A DNA stretch of 64,000 bases from NCBI GenBank assembly GCA_046726235.1, contig JBKPAD010000002.1, forward strand, positions 62,001 to 126,000, written 5' to 3'. A program made the position numbers and the translations under genes. This document shows positions 30,601-39,300 of the stretch, piece after piece (the stretch's first letter is position 1; each line of letters starts with the position of its first letter). The notes beneath the pieces are model-generated. The model was given only the letters and a program-made list of their open reading frames with translations, was not told where the DNA came from and searched no databases. This DNA comes from Nitricoxidireducens sp046726235 (lineage in GTDB: Bacteria > Pseudomonadota > Gammaproteobacteria > Burkholderiales > Rhodocyclaceae).

Positions 30601-33600
30601 GTCGAGGTTGAGGCCGCCGTTGATGGCGGTGGTGCCCGAAGTCGCGGCGCCGTCCTCGACGCGGAGGTCGCGAATGTACTGGACGCCGTTGATCGTGACG
30701 ATGCTGCCGTTGTCGGTCGTGGCATTGCCCGCGGTGGAATAGATGCCCAGCGCATTGCCCTCGAGCTGGTCGCCGTACTTGTGCTCGGTCTTGGCATTCT
30801 CGTCAGCGGTCTGCGACAGGTCGTAGTATTTGTCGGCGTAGGCGAACACGCTGCCGTTCAGGTGCTCGACACCGGTGTTGCGCTCGACGATGTCCTTGAA
30901 CTGCTCGTTGATGATGCCTTCGCCCATCTGCAGCTGGTCGAGGCGATACAGGTAGTAGAAGCGGTCGCCGTTCATCAGGCGGCTGATCTGGTCGACAAAC
31001 ACGGTGTCGAAGGTTTCGCCGAGCAGGCCGCCGGTGACATGCACTTCGGCCAGGCCGCCGAGCCATGTGTCGATATGCTGGAAGCCGTCCGCACCGAAGA
31101 GTGAAGCATCCGTGTTTTGCAGGAAGTCCAGCGCCTGCTGATACGTGTAGCCCATGGCCTCCGGGTTGGGGATCGTCGCCTGGTAGGCCGGGTCGGGGAT
31201 GAAGCTGCCCGGATTCGCCGGATCCTCGATCGTGCCTTGCGGAACCGGGTTGGGAATCGTCTCTGCAATCGATCCGTTTTCCAGGCCGATGATCGCTTGC
31301 GCCCTCGCGACATTCCCGTCGAATGAATAGGCCGCGATGAAGTTCACCAGGTTGTCCGGGTGGATCATGTTGGCGCCGAAGTCGGACCAGCTGGTGTATT
31401 CGGTCAGGCCGATGGCCGCCCGGAACTCGTTCAGCGTCGGAATGCCGACATCGCGGCCGCGGGCGATGTTGATCGCCGCCAGGTCCAGCGGCATGCCGAG
31501 CAGCCCCTGGTTCAGTGCCGGCGTAAGGAACTCGTCGACCTCGTTGGCCTGCTGGTGGGTCATGCCCAGGGCGATGGCGGCGGCACCTTTTTGCGCATAC
31601 AGCTCCGGCGTCAGGAAGGCACGCTCCAGCGCGACGCGCATCACCGCGCCGGTGATGCCCCCGTCGGGGTCGATCAGGTCGATCGACTCGCGCAGCGTGC
31701 TGTGGCCGAAGCGGTAGGCCACCTGCGAAAAGTCGAGGCTGACGTCGGCCTGCTCGCCGCTGTTGTAGCCGACGAATTCGGCGATGTTGGGCGTGATGGT
31801 GCGGGCGAACTGGTCGACTGCGGTGTGCTGGTATTCCATTTCGACGGTGATCTTGGCGGCGTTGAAGAGCTTGTCTTCATCCCAGGCGATCGAGCCATCG
31901 GCGTTGAGGTAGTTGCCGTTCGCGTCCAGGTTGGGCGTGGTCAGCTGCCATTCGTGGAGCAGGTCGTGGTCATAGGTGTCGGCCTGGTCGAGCCGTTCCT
32001 GGCGCAGATCCTCGGCCATGACGGCCTCCTGGATGTTGCGCACCTGGAAGTTGTGCTCCTCGTGCCAGACGTGGTGGACCGCAGTCAGCCCGATGTTTTC
32101 GTTGACCCTCCCATCACCGGCGATGTAGTGGTCGCCCACCGCGGCGAGCAACAGGTCGCCGACGGCGGCCCGCACGGCCGGGTCGATGGCGACCAGGTCC
32201 GGTCCGGCCTGCATCGAGGTCTTGATGCTGAAGTCGCCGAAATTCACCCACAGGGCGAGCGCGCTGGCCCCGGTTACAGTCATGGCCGGCGAACCCGGGC
32301 CGAAAGCGCCTGCGGGAACCGTCAACTCGAGGTGGCCGTCGTTCGATCCCGCGCCGTCGACATACGAGAAGTCGTAACCGGCGCCGAGCGACTGCGCCGC
32401 CGCCTTCAGCGTGGCGATGTTTGCATCGAACGCGGCGGTGGCTTCCGGATTCAGCGGATTCCTGAAATGCGCCTCGTCGAAGCGCGGATTCATGTCGAGA
32501 ATCAAGGCCTGGCCGGAGCTGCCGGCGATCACGTCGCCGTCGGCATCGCGGTTGCGCAGGTTGGCCACGTCTTCCCAGGTCAGGTCGGCGCGGCCGGTGG
32601 CGATCAGGTGCGCGCGCAACTCGTTCAGCGTCGGCAGCGTGTCATCGGTCGTCTCGCCGAAGGCATTGGTCCATTGCACGGAGGTGCTGCCGCTCAGCAT
32701 GCGGGCGCCGGCATGGTAGGTCGCGCCGCCGTCGGTGGACACCCACTCGCGCAGCAGGTCGGTGACTTCCTGGTTGGAGCCGTAGGTCTGGCTCTGGTCG
32801 ATGTAGGGTGCGGTGTGGTTGATCCACTGCGGGGTGCCGTCGGCCGTATAGCCGCTGACATCGGCGCGCGAAATGACGATCTTGGTGGCGGGCTGGCCGG
32901 TGGTGGGATCGATGACGCCGTAGAGCGGGTCGTCCGGGGCCAGGTTGACGGTGATCTTGGTGCCGTCGGCGCCCTTGCCGACGAAGTCCAGGCCGTGGTC
33001 GAAGAACTGGCCGAACAGCACGAACCACCCGTTGACCGGCGATACGCCCGGGTTCTGCGCGCCGACGAAGAACTCGTTGTTGGATGTGCCGTCGGCGTTC
33101 ACCGAGCGCTGGGCATCCTGCTGGCCGAGGGACTCGAGCATGCCGTAGTCCGCGACCTGGGTGAAGCCGTTGGCATCCTTGACGAGGTGAGTACTGTCGT
33201 CGGATTCCGTCTTGAACGTGACGCCGGCCGTGGCCGTCAACCGGCTGATCATGCGCGGCGTGTAGTCGACGACATTCTGGACTGCCACGGCCTCGTTGAC
33301 GTTGGTCGTCGAGAGGTCGTCGCCCCGCTTGGTGTAGTCAGCCGCCGCCGGGTTGGGGCTGGACGCGAACTTTTTGGCGTAATACGCGTTCGGATCGTCG
33401 GCGTCCAGCGGCTTGACGTACTGGTCGTACACCACCTGCGTGCGCTGCAGGAAAGGCTGGTCGGCGGAGCCCCAGGTGGCATTCACCAGGTACAGGTTGT
33501 TGTTCAGGCCAGACGGATCCCGCAGACCTTGCGATGCCGTGACCGAAGCGTATGACTGGCCGTAGGCCGCGATGTTTGCGGCAGCGCTGCCAAGGTCGGC

Positions 33601-33762
33601 ATAGGCCACGCCCTTGTCGTCATAGACGGTGCCCGTGCCATCCCATTCGATGATTGCATTGCCCTCGGCATCGAACAGCGGCCGGAAGCTGATCTGGTCG
33701 CGGAGGAAGTTCAGATCGGAAAAGTTGAAGCGATAGGGCTTCAGAATGTAGTTCGTGGCCAT
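27604..33762 (-). CDS. Giant RTX haem peroxidase (animal-peroxidase superfamily), type I-secreted
   Basis: A 2052-residue protein with an animal-type haem peroxidase domain and RTX repeats. In the peroxidase part (about 1-1000): distal His256 in GQFFDHGLDFVGKG, a HHVWHEEHNF segment, proximal His687 in YRFGHSTLRESI, and NIARGRDVGIPTLNEFR, matching the family NIxRGRDHG signature. Then a first RTX block (about 1070-1300, GGDGNDRILGGDGGDLLDGG), a cadherin-like domain (about 1505-1610), and a second RTX block with a type I secretion tail to the end. There is no signal peptide. Start ATG 33760-33762 has AGGAG upstream. Family members use H2O2 to oxidise halides or organics outside the cell. The neighbouring exporter probably secretes it. 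Confidence 0.9.
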   Translation of the reverse strand: MATNYILKPYRFNFSDLNFLRDQISFRPLFDAEGNAIIEWDGTGTVYDDKGVAYADLGSAAANIAAYGQSYASVTASQGLRDPSGLNNNLYLVNATWGSADQPFLQRTQVVYDQYVKPLDADDPNAYYAKKFASSPNPAAADYTKRGDDLSTTNVNEAVAVQNVVDYTPRMISRLTATAGVTFKTESDDSTHLVKDANGFTQVADYGMLESLGQQDAQRSVNADGTSNNEFFVGAQNPGVSPVNGWFVLFGQFFDHGLDFVGKGADGTKITVNLAPDDPLYGVIDPTTGQPATKIVISRADVSGYTADGTPQWINHTAPYIDQSQTYGSNQEVTDLLREWVSTDGGATYHAGARMLSGSTSVQWTNAFGETTDDTLPTLNELRAHLIATGRADLTWEDVANLRNRDADGDVIAGSSGQALILDMNPRFDEAHFRNPLNPEATAAFDANIATLKAAAQSLGAGYDFSYVDGAGSNDGHLELTVPAGAFGPGSPAMTVTGASALALWVNFGDFSIKTSMQAGPDLVAIDPAVRAAVGDLLLAAVGDHYIAGDGRVNENIGLTAVHHVWHEEHNFQVRNIQEAVMAEDLRQERLDQADTYDHDLLHEWQLTTPNLDANGNYLNADGSIAWDEDKLFNAAKITVEMEYQHTAVDQFARTITPNIAEFVGYNSGEQADVSLDFSQVAYRFGHSTLRESIDLIDPDGGITGAVMRVALERAFLTPELYAQKGAAAIALGMTHQQANEVDEFLTPALNQGLLGMPLDLAAINIARGRDVGIPTLNEFRAAIGLTEYTSWSDFGANMIHPDNLVNFIAAYSFDGNVARAQAIIGLENGSIAETIPNPVPQGTIEDPANPGSFIPDPAYQATIPNPEAMGYTYQQALDFLQNTDASLFGADGFQHIDTWLGGLAEVHVTGGLLGETFDTVFVDQISRLMNGDRFYYLYRLDQLQMGEGIINEQFKDIVERNTGVEHLNGSVFAYADKYYDLSQTADENAKTEHKYGDQLEGNALGIYSTAGNATTDNGSIVTINGVQYIRDLRVEDGAATSGTTAINGGLNLDGTPNSGAESHEVIVATDRNDLIYAWGGDDTVYGEGGNDILYGGNGIDRLYGGDGNDRILGGDGGDLLDGGAGDDYVSGEQTAVAAAGVDQVIGGEGNDILHSGVGIDKLSGESGDDFIFGEGDTDAFTHGGDGNDVIDGGTGGDLLWGDDGDDLIIGGDDQDISAGLNGDDILRPGPYSQAMGGGPDEVLGGDGKTDLGNDGKGIGFDLIDFSDHAKAPQGITIDFATQQNPAVAIDLTTPFPAWVGIEGVIASRNNDTVLADANANWLIGGSGNDALTGGGGNDVIVGDGIRLDSLIGTYSGGYDNAIDGASQRADGFIRTDGLLDAVGPGFDKHFTEMLKSATFENLELGGSTVTRLWRNGVAGSDMADSVTVGDGGTAGAADTAVFAGNLIDYRFEKISFATANQGDIMAWKITDTAADRDGSDVVLGVENFRFADGTWSEAQLETLAPVITSDGAGTSAALTVAENTTAVTTVTAIDPNVGSSLTYAISGGADAALFAIDAATGVLSFISPPNFEAPTDADGNNVYAVTVQVSDGQAVDTQSLAVTVQNVNEAATGSVDIVSYVAMNGSADLSAANTVADPDVPGLVPTYQWQRLANGNWVNVTGAAGTAATLAGVSNATVRVVSTYTDPFGTYTVVSNQAAVVGSSAGNTLTGTAGNDFVLGLNGDDTLTGGAGDDTVDGGAGNDVLRAVAGDGNDIYIAGAGIDTYNLSATTADAVVNLTAGTASSAQTGVDALTGVEGVAGGTGADVITDAIGANNLSGNAGDDTFVLLGDDARDVINGGTGTDTADYSAATASLTVTLNSGVVGGTGTSAAVSDTLTAVENLVAGSGNDRITGSNVANRLSGGAGDDILTGLAGNDTLNGGAGNDTLVGGADADHLTGGDGADVFDYNAIAESGVGAAARDLIADFMAGADKIDFSTIDANSIVGGNNAFSFEATAGAAFTKAGQLVFHYEGAGDTAITVIEGNIDANLWADFHVALAGHQSLAASDFIL

Positions 33763-34090
33763 GCTCTCATCTCCTGGTTCGTTGCAAAGTCGGGGCGCGT
33801 GACCGGTGGTTGATGCGAGCTCATGCACACGGGTTTGTGTTTGTTCGCGCTTAACGTTGGAGCTTTTTACGCTGGCGCACACAGCCCGCTCTGTTCGATG
33901 CCAAACGCTTGGCGAGCGGGACTTGCGGCCTCTACCCGAGGTGCTTCGTCGAAGGCGCCGCGCAGGTATTCAGCGGGGGAGCAGGGCCGTAGCGGCTACC
34001 GGCATGGCTTGGTATTTACAGTCCGCCGGTCACGCTATCGGGACGATGCGGCGATGAGTCGACATCGCCTCACACCGTCGGAATGGAGGA
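33763..34090. other. 328-bp non-coding spacer upstream of the peroxidase gene
   Basis: Lower in G+C than its flanks and without a supportable gene. It must hold the peroxidase promoter (minus strand), but I find no convincing -10/-35 pair. It contains small inverted repeats: GCCAA-ACGC-TTGGC (33900-33913) and GGCGATG-AGTCGA-CATCGCC (34050-34069). The second lies just past the arfB stop and may end that operon, although no T-tract follows. Confidence 0.4.
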
Positions 34091-34495
34091 CTACTCGTCC
34101 ACCTTGCCGCGTCCGGCCTTGATCGAGCCGCGCCGGGTCTTGCTTTCAAGCCGGCGTTTGACGGCAGCCCGGGTCGGCTTGGTCGGGCGACGTCGCTTGG
34201 GAACGACGGCCACGCTGTCGATCAACGCTTGCAGGCGCCGCAATGCCTCGAGACGATTGCCCTCGAGGCTGCGAAATTCCTGTGCCTTCATGACGACCAC
34301 GCCGTCCTTGGTGATGCGCTGATCACCCAGCTTCAGCAGGCGTTCGCGGATGGCTTCGGGCAAGGAGGAGGCGTTGATGTCGAAGCGCAGATGCACGGCG
34401 CTGGAAACCTTGTTGACGTTCTGGCCGCCGGCGCCCTGGGCGCGAATCGCGGAGATCTCGACCTCATCCTCGGGAATGGTGAATCGGGAACCCAT
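34091..34495 (-). CDS. arfB: Alternative ribosome-rescue factor ArfB
   Basis: A 134-residue peptidyl-tRNA hydrolase (YaeJ family) that frees ribosomes stalled on mRNA without a stop codon. Seen: the catalytic GGQ in RAQGAGGQNVNKVSSAVHL, the release-factor-like core, and the basic C-terminal tail (PKRRRPTKPTRAAVKRRLE) that enters the empty mRNA channel. The length is close to E. coli ArfB (140). Start ATG 34493-34495 (MGSRFTIPEDEV) matches the family; 18 extra codons upstream belong to the overlapping region of the neighbouring gene. It is the last gene of a three-gene minus-strand group. Confidence 0.92.
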   Translation of the reverse strand: MGSRFTIPEDEVEISAIRAQGAGGQNVNKVSSAVHLRFDINASSLPEAIRERLLKLGDQRITKDGVVVMKAQEFRSLEGNRLEALRRLQALIDSVAVVPKRRRPTKPTRAAVKRRLESKTRRGSIKAGRGKVDE

Positions 34496-34503
34496 CGAGC
34501 GAC

Positions 34504-34803
34504 CTATTGCTCCCACCCCATGAGTTCTGCCAGGCGGCAGATCACCCACCGGGATTCGCTTTCATTGAAATCCGTCCCCTTGTCCATCAGCCCTCGATGG
34601 CAACGCTCGAGGACTTCCTTCTCGGTGAGGTTGTCCTTGAATGCGACGGTTTGAGCCTGTTCCGACAGGATGCACGCCATGTCCTCGCACTGCTCATAGC
34701 GGGCCAATACGATCTCTTGCGGTGCGCTCGGACGAGTGTGTCCGGGCTTCACGTACAGCGCCATGAACGATTGCGGCGGTTCGATCTGGTTGTCGATGGG
34801 CAT
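34504..34803 (-). CDS. Small conserved protein of unknown function
   Basis: A 99-residue soluble protein, MPIDNQIEPPQSFMALYV at the start and WVICRLAELMGWEQ at the end. It resembles small betaproteobacterial proteins that databases sometimes label 'ATPase with chaperone activity', yet it has no Walker motif, so I would not trust that name. It sits 8 bp before arfB and 6 bp after the DUF3820 gene, so it is probably co-transcribed with them. ATG 34801-34803 is the only start. Confidence 0.75.
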   Translation of the reverse strand: MPIDNQIEPPQSFMALYVKPGHTRPSAPQEIVLARYEQCEDMACILSEQAQTVAFKDNLTEKEVLERCHRGLMDKGTDFNESESRWVICRLAELMGWEQ

Positions 34804-34809
34804 GGCGTT

Positions 34810-35031
34810 TCAACGACCGGTGCGAACGCGAAGGGGTTTCAGGATGTCCCGCAGTCCGTTGTGATCGATCTCCTGCATCAAGGCCAGCAATCGACCGATC
34901 TCCCCGGTTGGAAAGCCTTCGCGGGCAAACCAGTTCAGGTAGTTCCCGGGCAGGTCGGCAATCAAGGTGCCCTTGTGCTTGCCGAAGGGCATTTCGCGGG
35001 TGACCAGCAACTCGAGATCTTCTGCACGCAC
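34810..35031 (-). CDS. DUF3820 family protein
   Basis: A 73-residue protein with the family core MPFGKHKGTLIADLPGNYLN and WFAREGFPTGEIGRLLALM. DUF3820 is described as a putative quorum-sensing-regulated virulence factor family, but its biochemical role is unknown. The start is GTG 35029-35031; an in-frame ATG at MPFG would remove the first 13 residues. GAGGAAA lies about 16 nt upstream, further than usual. First gene of the group with the small protein and arfB. Confidence 0.75.
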   Translation of the reverse strand: MRAEDLELLVTREMPFGKHKGTLIADLPGNYLNWFAREGFPTGEIGRLLALMQEIDHNGLRDILKPLRVRTGR

Positions 35032-35076
35032 GACGTTACTGCACGGTTTCCTCGATACCGACGCTAACAGCTCCCG

Positions 35077-35514
35077 TCATGCCATCCCCTCCAGGGCGGC
35101 GATGGCCGCGCGCTTGCCCATCTTGCGCACCGCCGCGATCGCCTGCATCTGTCCATTCCGGGGTCGCGTCTTTTCGGCTTCCCACAGATAGATGGTCTGA
35201 CCCGACACGCCGACGAGTTTGCCGAACTTCTCGGCCGACAAGCCGAGCCGTTGGCGCTGCGTTGCCAGCCCTTTCGCGCTGAACCGGATCCCGCTGGACT
35301 CGGCCGGGTCCTCCTCGCTCTTCGCCGCGCGCTGGCGGGCGCCGATCCTGGAAAGCGACTTGACCTGTCGCTGCAGTTCGGCGACCTCGCGCTTCAATGC
35401 TGCGATCTCCGAGCGGTACTTTGCCGAGACCTTCTTGAGCGTTTCCGTTTCGGCCTTCAGCTCCTTGCGAGCGAGACGGGAAATTTCCGACCTGAGGACT
35501 GTAGCGAAATTCAT
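35077..35514 (-). CDS. XRE-family HTH regulator with N-terminal coiled coil
   Basis: A 145-residue putative DNA-binding protein. The N-terminal half (about 1-70) is a basic coiled coil with repeated Lys/Glu/Leu heptads (AALKREVAELQRQVKSL). The C-terminal half has a helix-turn-helix of the XRE type, KFGKLVGVSGQTIYLWEAEK, followed by an alanine-rich tail. I chose ATG 35512-35514 (MNFATVLRSEISRLARKE), the N-terminus I know for this family, with AGGAA upstream; an in-frame ATG eight codons earlier is possible. It is divergent from the VOC gene. Its target is unknown. Confidence 0.8.
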   Translation of the reverse strand: MNFATVLRSEISRLARKELKAETETLKKVSAKYRSEIAALKREVAELQRQVKSLSRIGARQRAAKSEEDPAESSGIRFSAKGLATQRQRLGLSAEKFGKLVGVSGQTIYLWEAEKTRPRNGQMQAIAAVRKMGKRAAIAALEGMA

Positions 35515-35673
35515 TTTGTTGGAATTCCTGATAACCATGCCAGAAGGGAGGCTAGCACGGTGTCGGCGCGACGGAAACGTGCCCTGAACGGTTTCACCGG
35601 AGGAACGCCGGTTGCCGGCGACTCGCAGCCGGCGCTGCGGGAACGGCCGCGCGGCCGCGATGGGAGAACGACT

Positions 35674-36153
35674 GTGACGCGCAAGAACACGATCTGCCTC
35701 TGGTACGACGGCACCGCCCTGGACGCCGCGAACTTCTATGCCAGGACGTTCCCGGACAGCGCGGTGGGGGCGATCCTTCGCGCGCCCGGCGACTATCCCT
35801 CGGGCAAGGAGGGCGATGTCCTGACGGTCGAGTTCACGGTGATCGGCATCCCTTGCCTCGGCCTCAACGGCGGCCCGACATTCAGGCACAACGAGGCGTT
35901 TTCTTTCCAGGTCGCGACCGACGACCAGGCCGAGACCGATCGCTTGTGGAACGCGATCGTCGGCAACGGCGGCCAGGAAAGCGCCTGCGGCTGGTGCAAG
36001 GACAAGTGGGGCCTGTCGTGGCAGATCACGCCGCGCGCCCTCACCGCCGCGATCGCTGATCCCGATCGCGCGGCAGCCAGGCGCGCGTTCGAGGCGATGA
36101 TGCAGATGCGAAAGATCGACATCGCCGCCATCGAAGCGGCCCGATGCGGCTGA
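35674..36153 (+). CDS. VOC superfamily protein, PhnB-like (3-dmu-9_3-mt domain)
   Basis: A 159-residue glyoxalase-fold protein. It begins VTRKNTICLWYDGTALDAAN with AANFYARTFPDS typical of PhnB-like members, includes GIPCLGLNGGPTFRHNEAFS, and continues to KWGLSWQITP. These proteins are often annotated as 3-demethylubiquinone methyltransferase-like, but that activity is not established for them. The start is GTG 35674 with GGGAGA about 8 nt upstream; the much longer open frame to 35251 overlaps the divergent regulator and is rejected. Function unknown. Confidence 0.82.
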   Translation: MTRKNTICLWYDGTALDAANFYARTFPDSAVGAILRAPGDYPSGKEGDVLTVEFTVIGIPCLGLNGGPTFRHNEAFSFQVATDDQAETDRLWNAIVGNGGQESACGWCKDKWGLSWQITPRALTAAIADPDRAAARRAFEAMMQMRKIDIAAIEAARCG

Positions 36154-36363
36154 CACTGATGCGCATCGGTGCGCCCACGCGACGCGGGCGCGCCCAAACA
36201 GGCTCTTAGGACGTTACGGTCTCGCGCCCCCGGTCTCGCGCTGCCGAGCCGGCGGCATCTCCCCCCGACTTCAAGCAGCTTTCGCCACGCATTGAGGCCA
36301 ATGCCATCGGGCTGCATCAGGTAGTATGCCCGGGACGCCTCGTCCGCCCAATGGAAGAGTTTC

Positions 36364-39300
36364 GTGGCCGAAAAAAAGAAGTCGCGCAAGACCGATACCC
36401 CGTCCTCGCCGCCTCGCCCCGCCCCCTCACCCCGATTCCCGGTTGTCGGCATAGGGGCTTCGGCCGGAGGGCTGGAGGCTTTCGAACGGTTCTTCCATCA
36501 CGTTGCCGCCGACTGCGGCGTCGCCTTCGTGCTGGTGCAGCATCTCGATCCTGAGCACGCCAGCATCCTCCCGGAAATCCTGCAGCGCGCCACGGCCATG
36601 CCGGTGCTCGAGGCGCAGGACCAGATGAAGGTCGAGCCGAACCACGTCTACGTCATCCCGCCCAATCGCGAGATGGCCATCTTTCATGGCAACCTGCAGT
36701 TGAGCACGCCGGAACAGCCGCGCGGCCAGCGCATGCCGATCGACGCCTTCCTGCGGTCGCTGGCGGAGGATCAGGGCGAGCGGGCGATCGGCATCATCCT
36801 GTCGGGGACAGGCACCGATGGCACGCTGGGCCTGCGCGCCATTCTCGGCGCCGGCGGCATCTCGCTGGTGCAGGAACCGGCGACGGCCAAGTTCGACGGC
36901 ATGCCGGCAAGCGCCATCCATGCCGGCTACGCGACCCACGTCCTGCCGGTCGAAAAGATGCCCGAGGCGCTGCGGTCGGGCATGCGCGTGCTGGTGGAGC
37001 GTCCTGAGGCAGCGCCGCCGACTCCTCCGCGCGGCGGCATGAACCGCATCCTCATGCAATTGCGCTCAGCGACCGGCCACGACTTCTCGCTCTACAAGAA
37101 GAGCACCATCGCGCGGCGCATCGAGCGACGCATGTCGCAGCACGACATCGTCGACACGGAGGTATACGCCCGCTATCTAGGCGAGTCCCCGGCCGAGATC
37201 CAGGCCTTGTTCCGTGAGCTGTTGATCAACGTCACCAGCTTCTTCCGCGACCCGGATGCCTTCGTCGCGCTGAAGCGGGACATCCTGCCGCAATTGTGCG
37301 CGGACAAGCCCGAGGGCTATGTGTTCCGGATCTGGGTGGCGGGCTGCGCCACGGGCGAGGAGGCGTATTCGATCGCCATCGTGCTGCGCGAATTCATGGA
37401 CGAAATCCGGCAGGACTTCAAGGTCCAGATCTACGCCACGGACCTCGACGACGACGCCATCGCCGTGGCGCGTGCCGGCGTCTATCCGCCGAACATCGCC
37501 CAGGACGTTTCGCCCGAGCGTCTGCGCAACTTCTTCGTCAAGGACGACGCCGGCTATCACATCAAGAAGAGCATCCGCGAAATGGTGGTGTTCGCGATCC
37601 AGAACGTCGTCAAGGATCCGCCCTTCACCAGGCTCGACCTGCTCAGTTGCCGCAACCTGATGATCTATCTGGAGCCGGAGCTGCAAAACCGGCTGATTCC
37701 CTCGTTCCACTATGCGCTCAGGCCGGGCGGAGTGCTATTTCTTTCGCCTTCGGAAAGCATCGGCAATCATCCCGAACTGTTTGCGGCGCAGAACCGCAAG
37801 TGGAAGTTCTACCGCGCCGTCCATTCGCCGTCCGCCACACGTGCCGCGATTGCGGGCAGCGTATCGTGGGGCACGAGCGGCCGCGACAAGGCACCCGAGG
37901 AAACGATGAAAAAGGCGACGGAAACCAACCTTGCGGAACTAGCACGGCGTGCACTGCTCCAGTCATACGCCCCGGCCTCGGTCGTGACCGATGCGGAGGG
38001 CAACATCCGTTACGTATATGGCGACACCGGCCGCTATTTGCGTCCTGCGCCGGGCCAGGCCACCCTCAACGTCGTCGACATGGCACGCGAAGGCCTGCAA
38101 CTGGACTTGCGCACTGCCATGCAGGCTGCCGGCCAGGGGAAGGCGCCCATCGAGCGCGAGGTCGCCGTGAAGATGGACGAGGACATCCTGACCGTCCGTT
38201 TCAGCGTGCGGCCGCTATCCGACCCGGGCGTCAGCGAGGGGCTGATGCTGGTGAGCTTCCATGAGACGGCGTGCGATCCAGGCAAACCGCCGACGGCCAA
38301 GCCCCGGCGCGGCAAGCGTACCGCGCCGGAGGAGTCGCGGCGCATCGAGGAACTGGAGCGCGACCTCGCCTACACGAAGGAAAACCTCCAGGCGACGATC
38401 GAGGAACAGCAGGCGTCGAACGAGGAATTGAAGTCCGCCAACGAAGAAATGCAGTCGACCAACGAAGAGCTCCAATCGACCAACGAGGAACTGGAGACCT
38501 CCAAGGAGGAACTGCAATCGGTCAACGAAGAACTCATCACGGTGAACGCCGAGCTGCAGTCCAAGATCGAACAGCTCGGCAGCATGGAAAACGACCTCAA
38601 GAACCTGCTCGACAACATCAGCGTCGGTACGGTCTTCCTCGACGAGCACCTGGTGATTCGCCGCTTCACGCGCGAAGCGGCGCGCGTCTATCGCCTCGCC
38701 GCCTCGGACGTCGGCCGGCCCCTGAGCGACATCAAGTCCGACATCGAGGGCGACGATCTGCTTGCCGAGGCCGGCGCCGTGCTCGACACCCTGGCGCCCT
38801 GCGAGCGCGAGGTGCGCACCGTCGCCGGCGCCTGGTATCTGGCGCGCATCCAGCCCTACCGGACGATCGACAACGTCATCGAAGGCGTCGTGCTGACATT
38901 CACCGACATCAGCGCGCGCGTCGCCGCCGAAACGGCGGTGCAGGCGGCGCGGGCGCTGGCCGAGGGCATCGTCGATACCGTGCGCGAGCCGCTACTGGTC
39001 CTCGACGACGCCCTGTGCATCGTCAGCGCCAGCCGCGCGTTCTATCGCACCTTCCAGGCCACACCGAAGGAGACCGTCGGGCGCGCGATCTATGAAGTGG
39101 GCAACCGGCAATGGGACATTCCGGGCTTGCGGGAACTGCTGGAAAGGGTCCTGCCCCTCAACCAGACATTCGACGACTATGTCGTCGAGCATGACTTCCC
39201 CACCATCGGCTACCGGCGCATGGTGCTCAATGCGCGCCGCATCGTCTCGCAGGCCGGCGCTACCGGCCTGATCCTGCTGGCCATAGAGGCCGCCGCTTGA
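36364..39300 (+). CDS. CheB-CheR-PAS fusion protein without kinase domain
   Basis: A 978-residue cytoplasmic protein joining a CheB methylesterase domain (about 25-200, with VVGIGASAGGLEAF, the His of VQHLDPEH and the Asp of SGTGTDGTLG) to a CheR methyltransferase domain (about 225-480, with IWVAGCATGEEAYSIA and LLSCRNLMIYL). Then come a PAS-like segment, a long heptad coil near 680-750 (SNEELKSANEEMQSTNEEL) and two further PAS-type domains. Related proteins usually end in a histidine kinase; here the kinase is the next gene, overlapping by TTGA. The start is GTG 36364 with GGAAGAG upstream. It probably modifies or senses through methylation and passes signals to the coupled kinase. Confidence 0.9.
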   Translation: MAEKKKSRKTDTPSSPPRPAPSPRFPVVGIGASAGGLEAFERFFHHVAADCGVAFVLVQHLDPEHASILPEILQRATAMPVLEAQDQMKVEPNHVYVIPPNREMAIFHGNLQLSTPEQPRGQRMPIDAFLRSLAEDQGERAIGIILSGTGTDGTLGLRAILGAGGISLVQEPATAKFDGMPASAIHAGYATHVLPVEKMPEALRSGMRVLVERPEAAPPTPPRGGMNRILMQLRSATGHDFSLYKKSTIARRIERRMSQHDIVDTEVYARYLGESPAEIQALFRELLINVTSFFRDPDAFVALKRDILPQLCADKPEGYVFRIWVAGCATGEEAYSIAIVLREFMDEIRQDFKVQIYATDLDDDAIAVARAGVYPPNIAQDVSPERLRNFFVKDDAGYHIKKSIREMVVFAIQNVVKDPPFTRLDLLSCRNLMIYLEPELQNRLIPSFHYALRPGGVLFLSPSESIGNHPELFAAQNRKWKFYRAVHSPSATRAAIAGSVSWGTSGRDKAPEETMKKATETNLAELARRALLQSYAPASVVTDAEGNIRYVYGDTGRYLRPAPGQATLNVVDMAREGLQLDLRTAMQAAGQGKAPIEREVAVKMDEDILTVRFSVRPLSDPGVSEGLMLVSFHETACDPGKPPTAKPRRGKRTAPEESRRIEELERDLAYTKENLQATIEEQQASNEELKSANEEMQSTNEELQSTNEELETSKEELQSVNEELITVNAELQSKIEQLGSMENDLKNLLDNISVGTVFLDEHLVIRRFTREAARVYRLAASDVGRPLSDIKSDIEGDDLLAEAGAVLDTLAPCEREVRTVAGAWYLARIQPYRTIDNVIEGVVLTFTDISARVAAETAVQAARALAEGIVDTVREPLLVLDDALCIVSASRAFYRTFQATPKETVGRAIYEVGNRQWDIPGLRELLERVLPLNQTFDDYVVEHDFPTIGYRRMVLNARRIVSQAGATGLILLAIEAAA

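Noticed and set aside
34504..34803. ATPase function for the small protein beside arfB
   Set aside because: There is no Walker A or B motif in 99 residues; the database-style name is unsupported by sequence.
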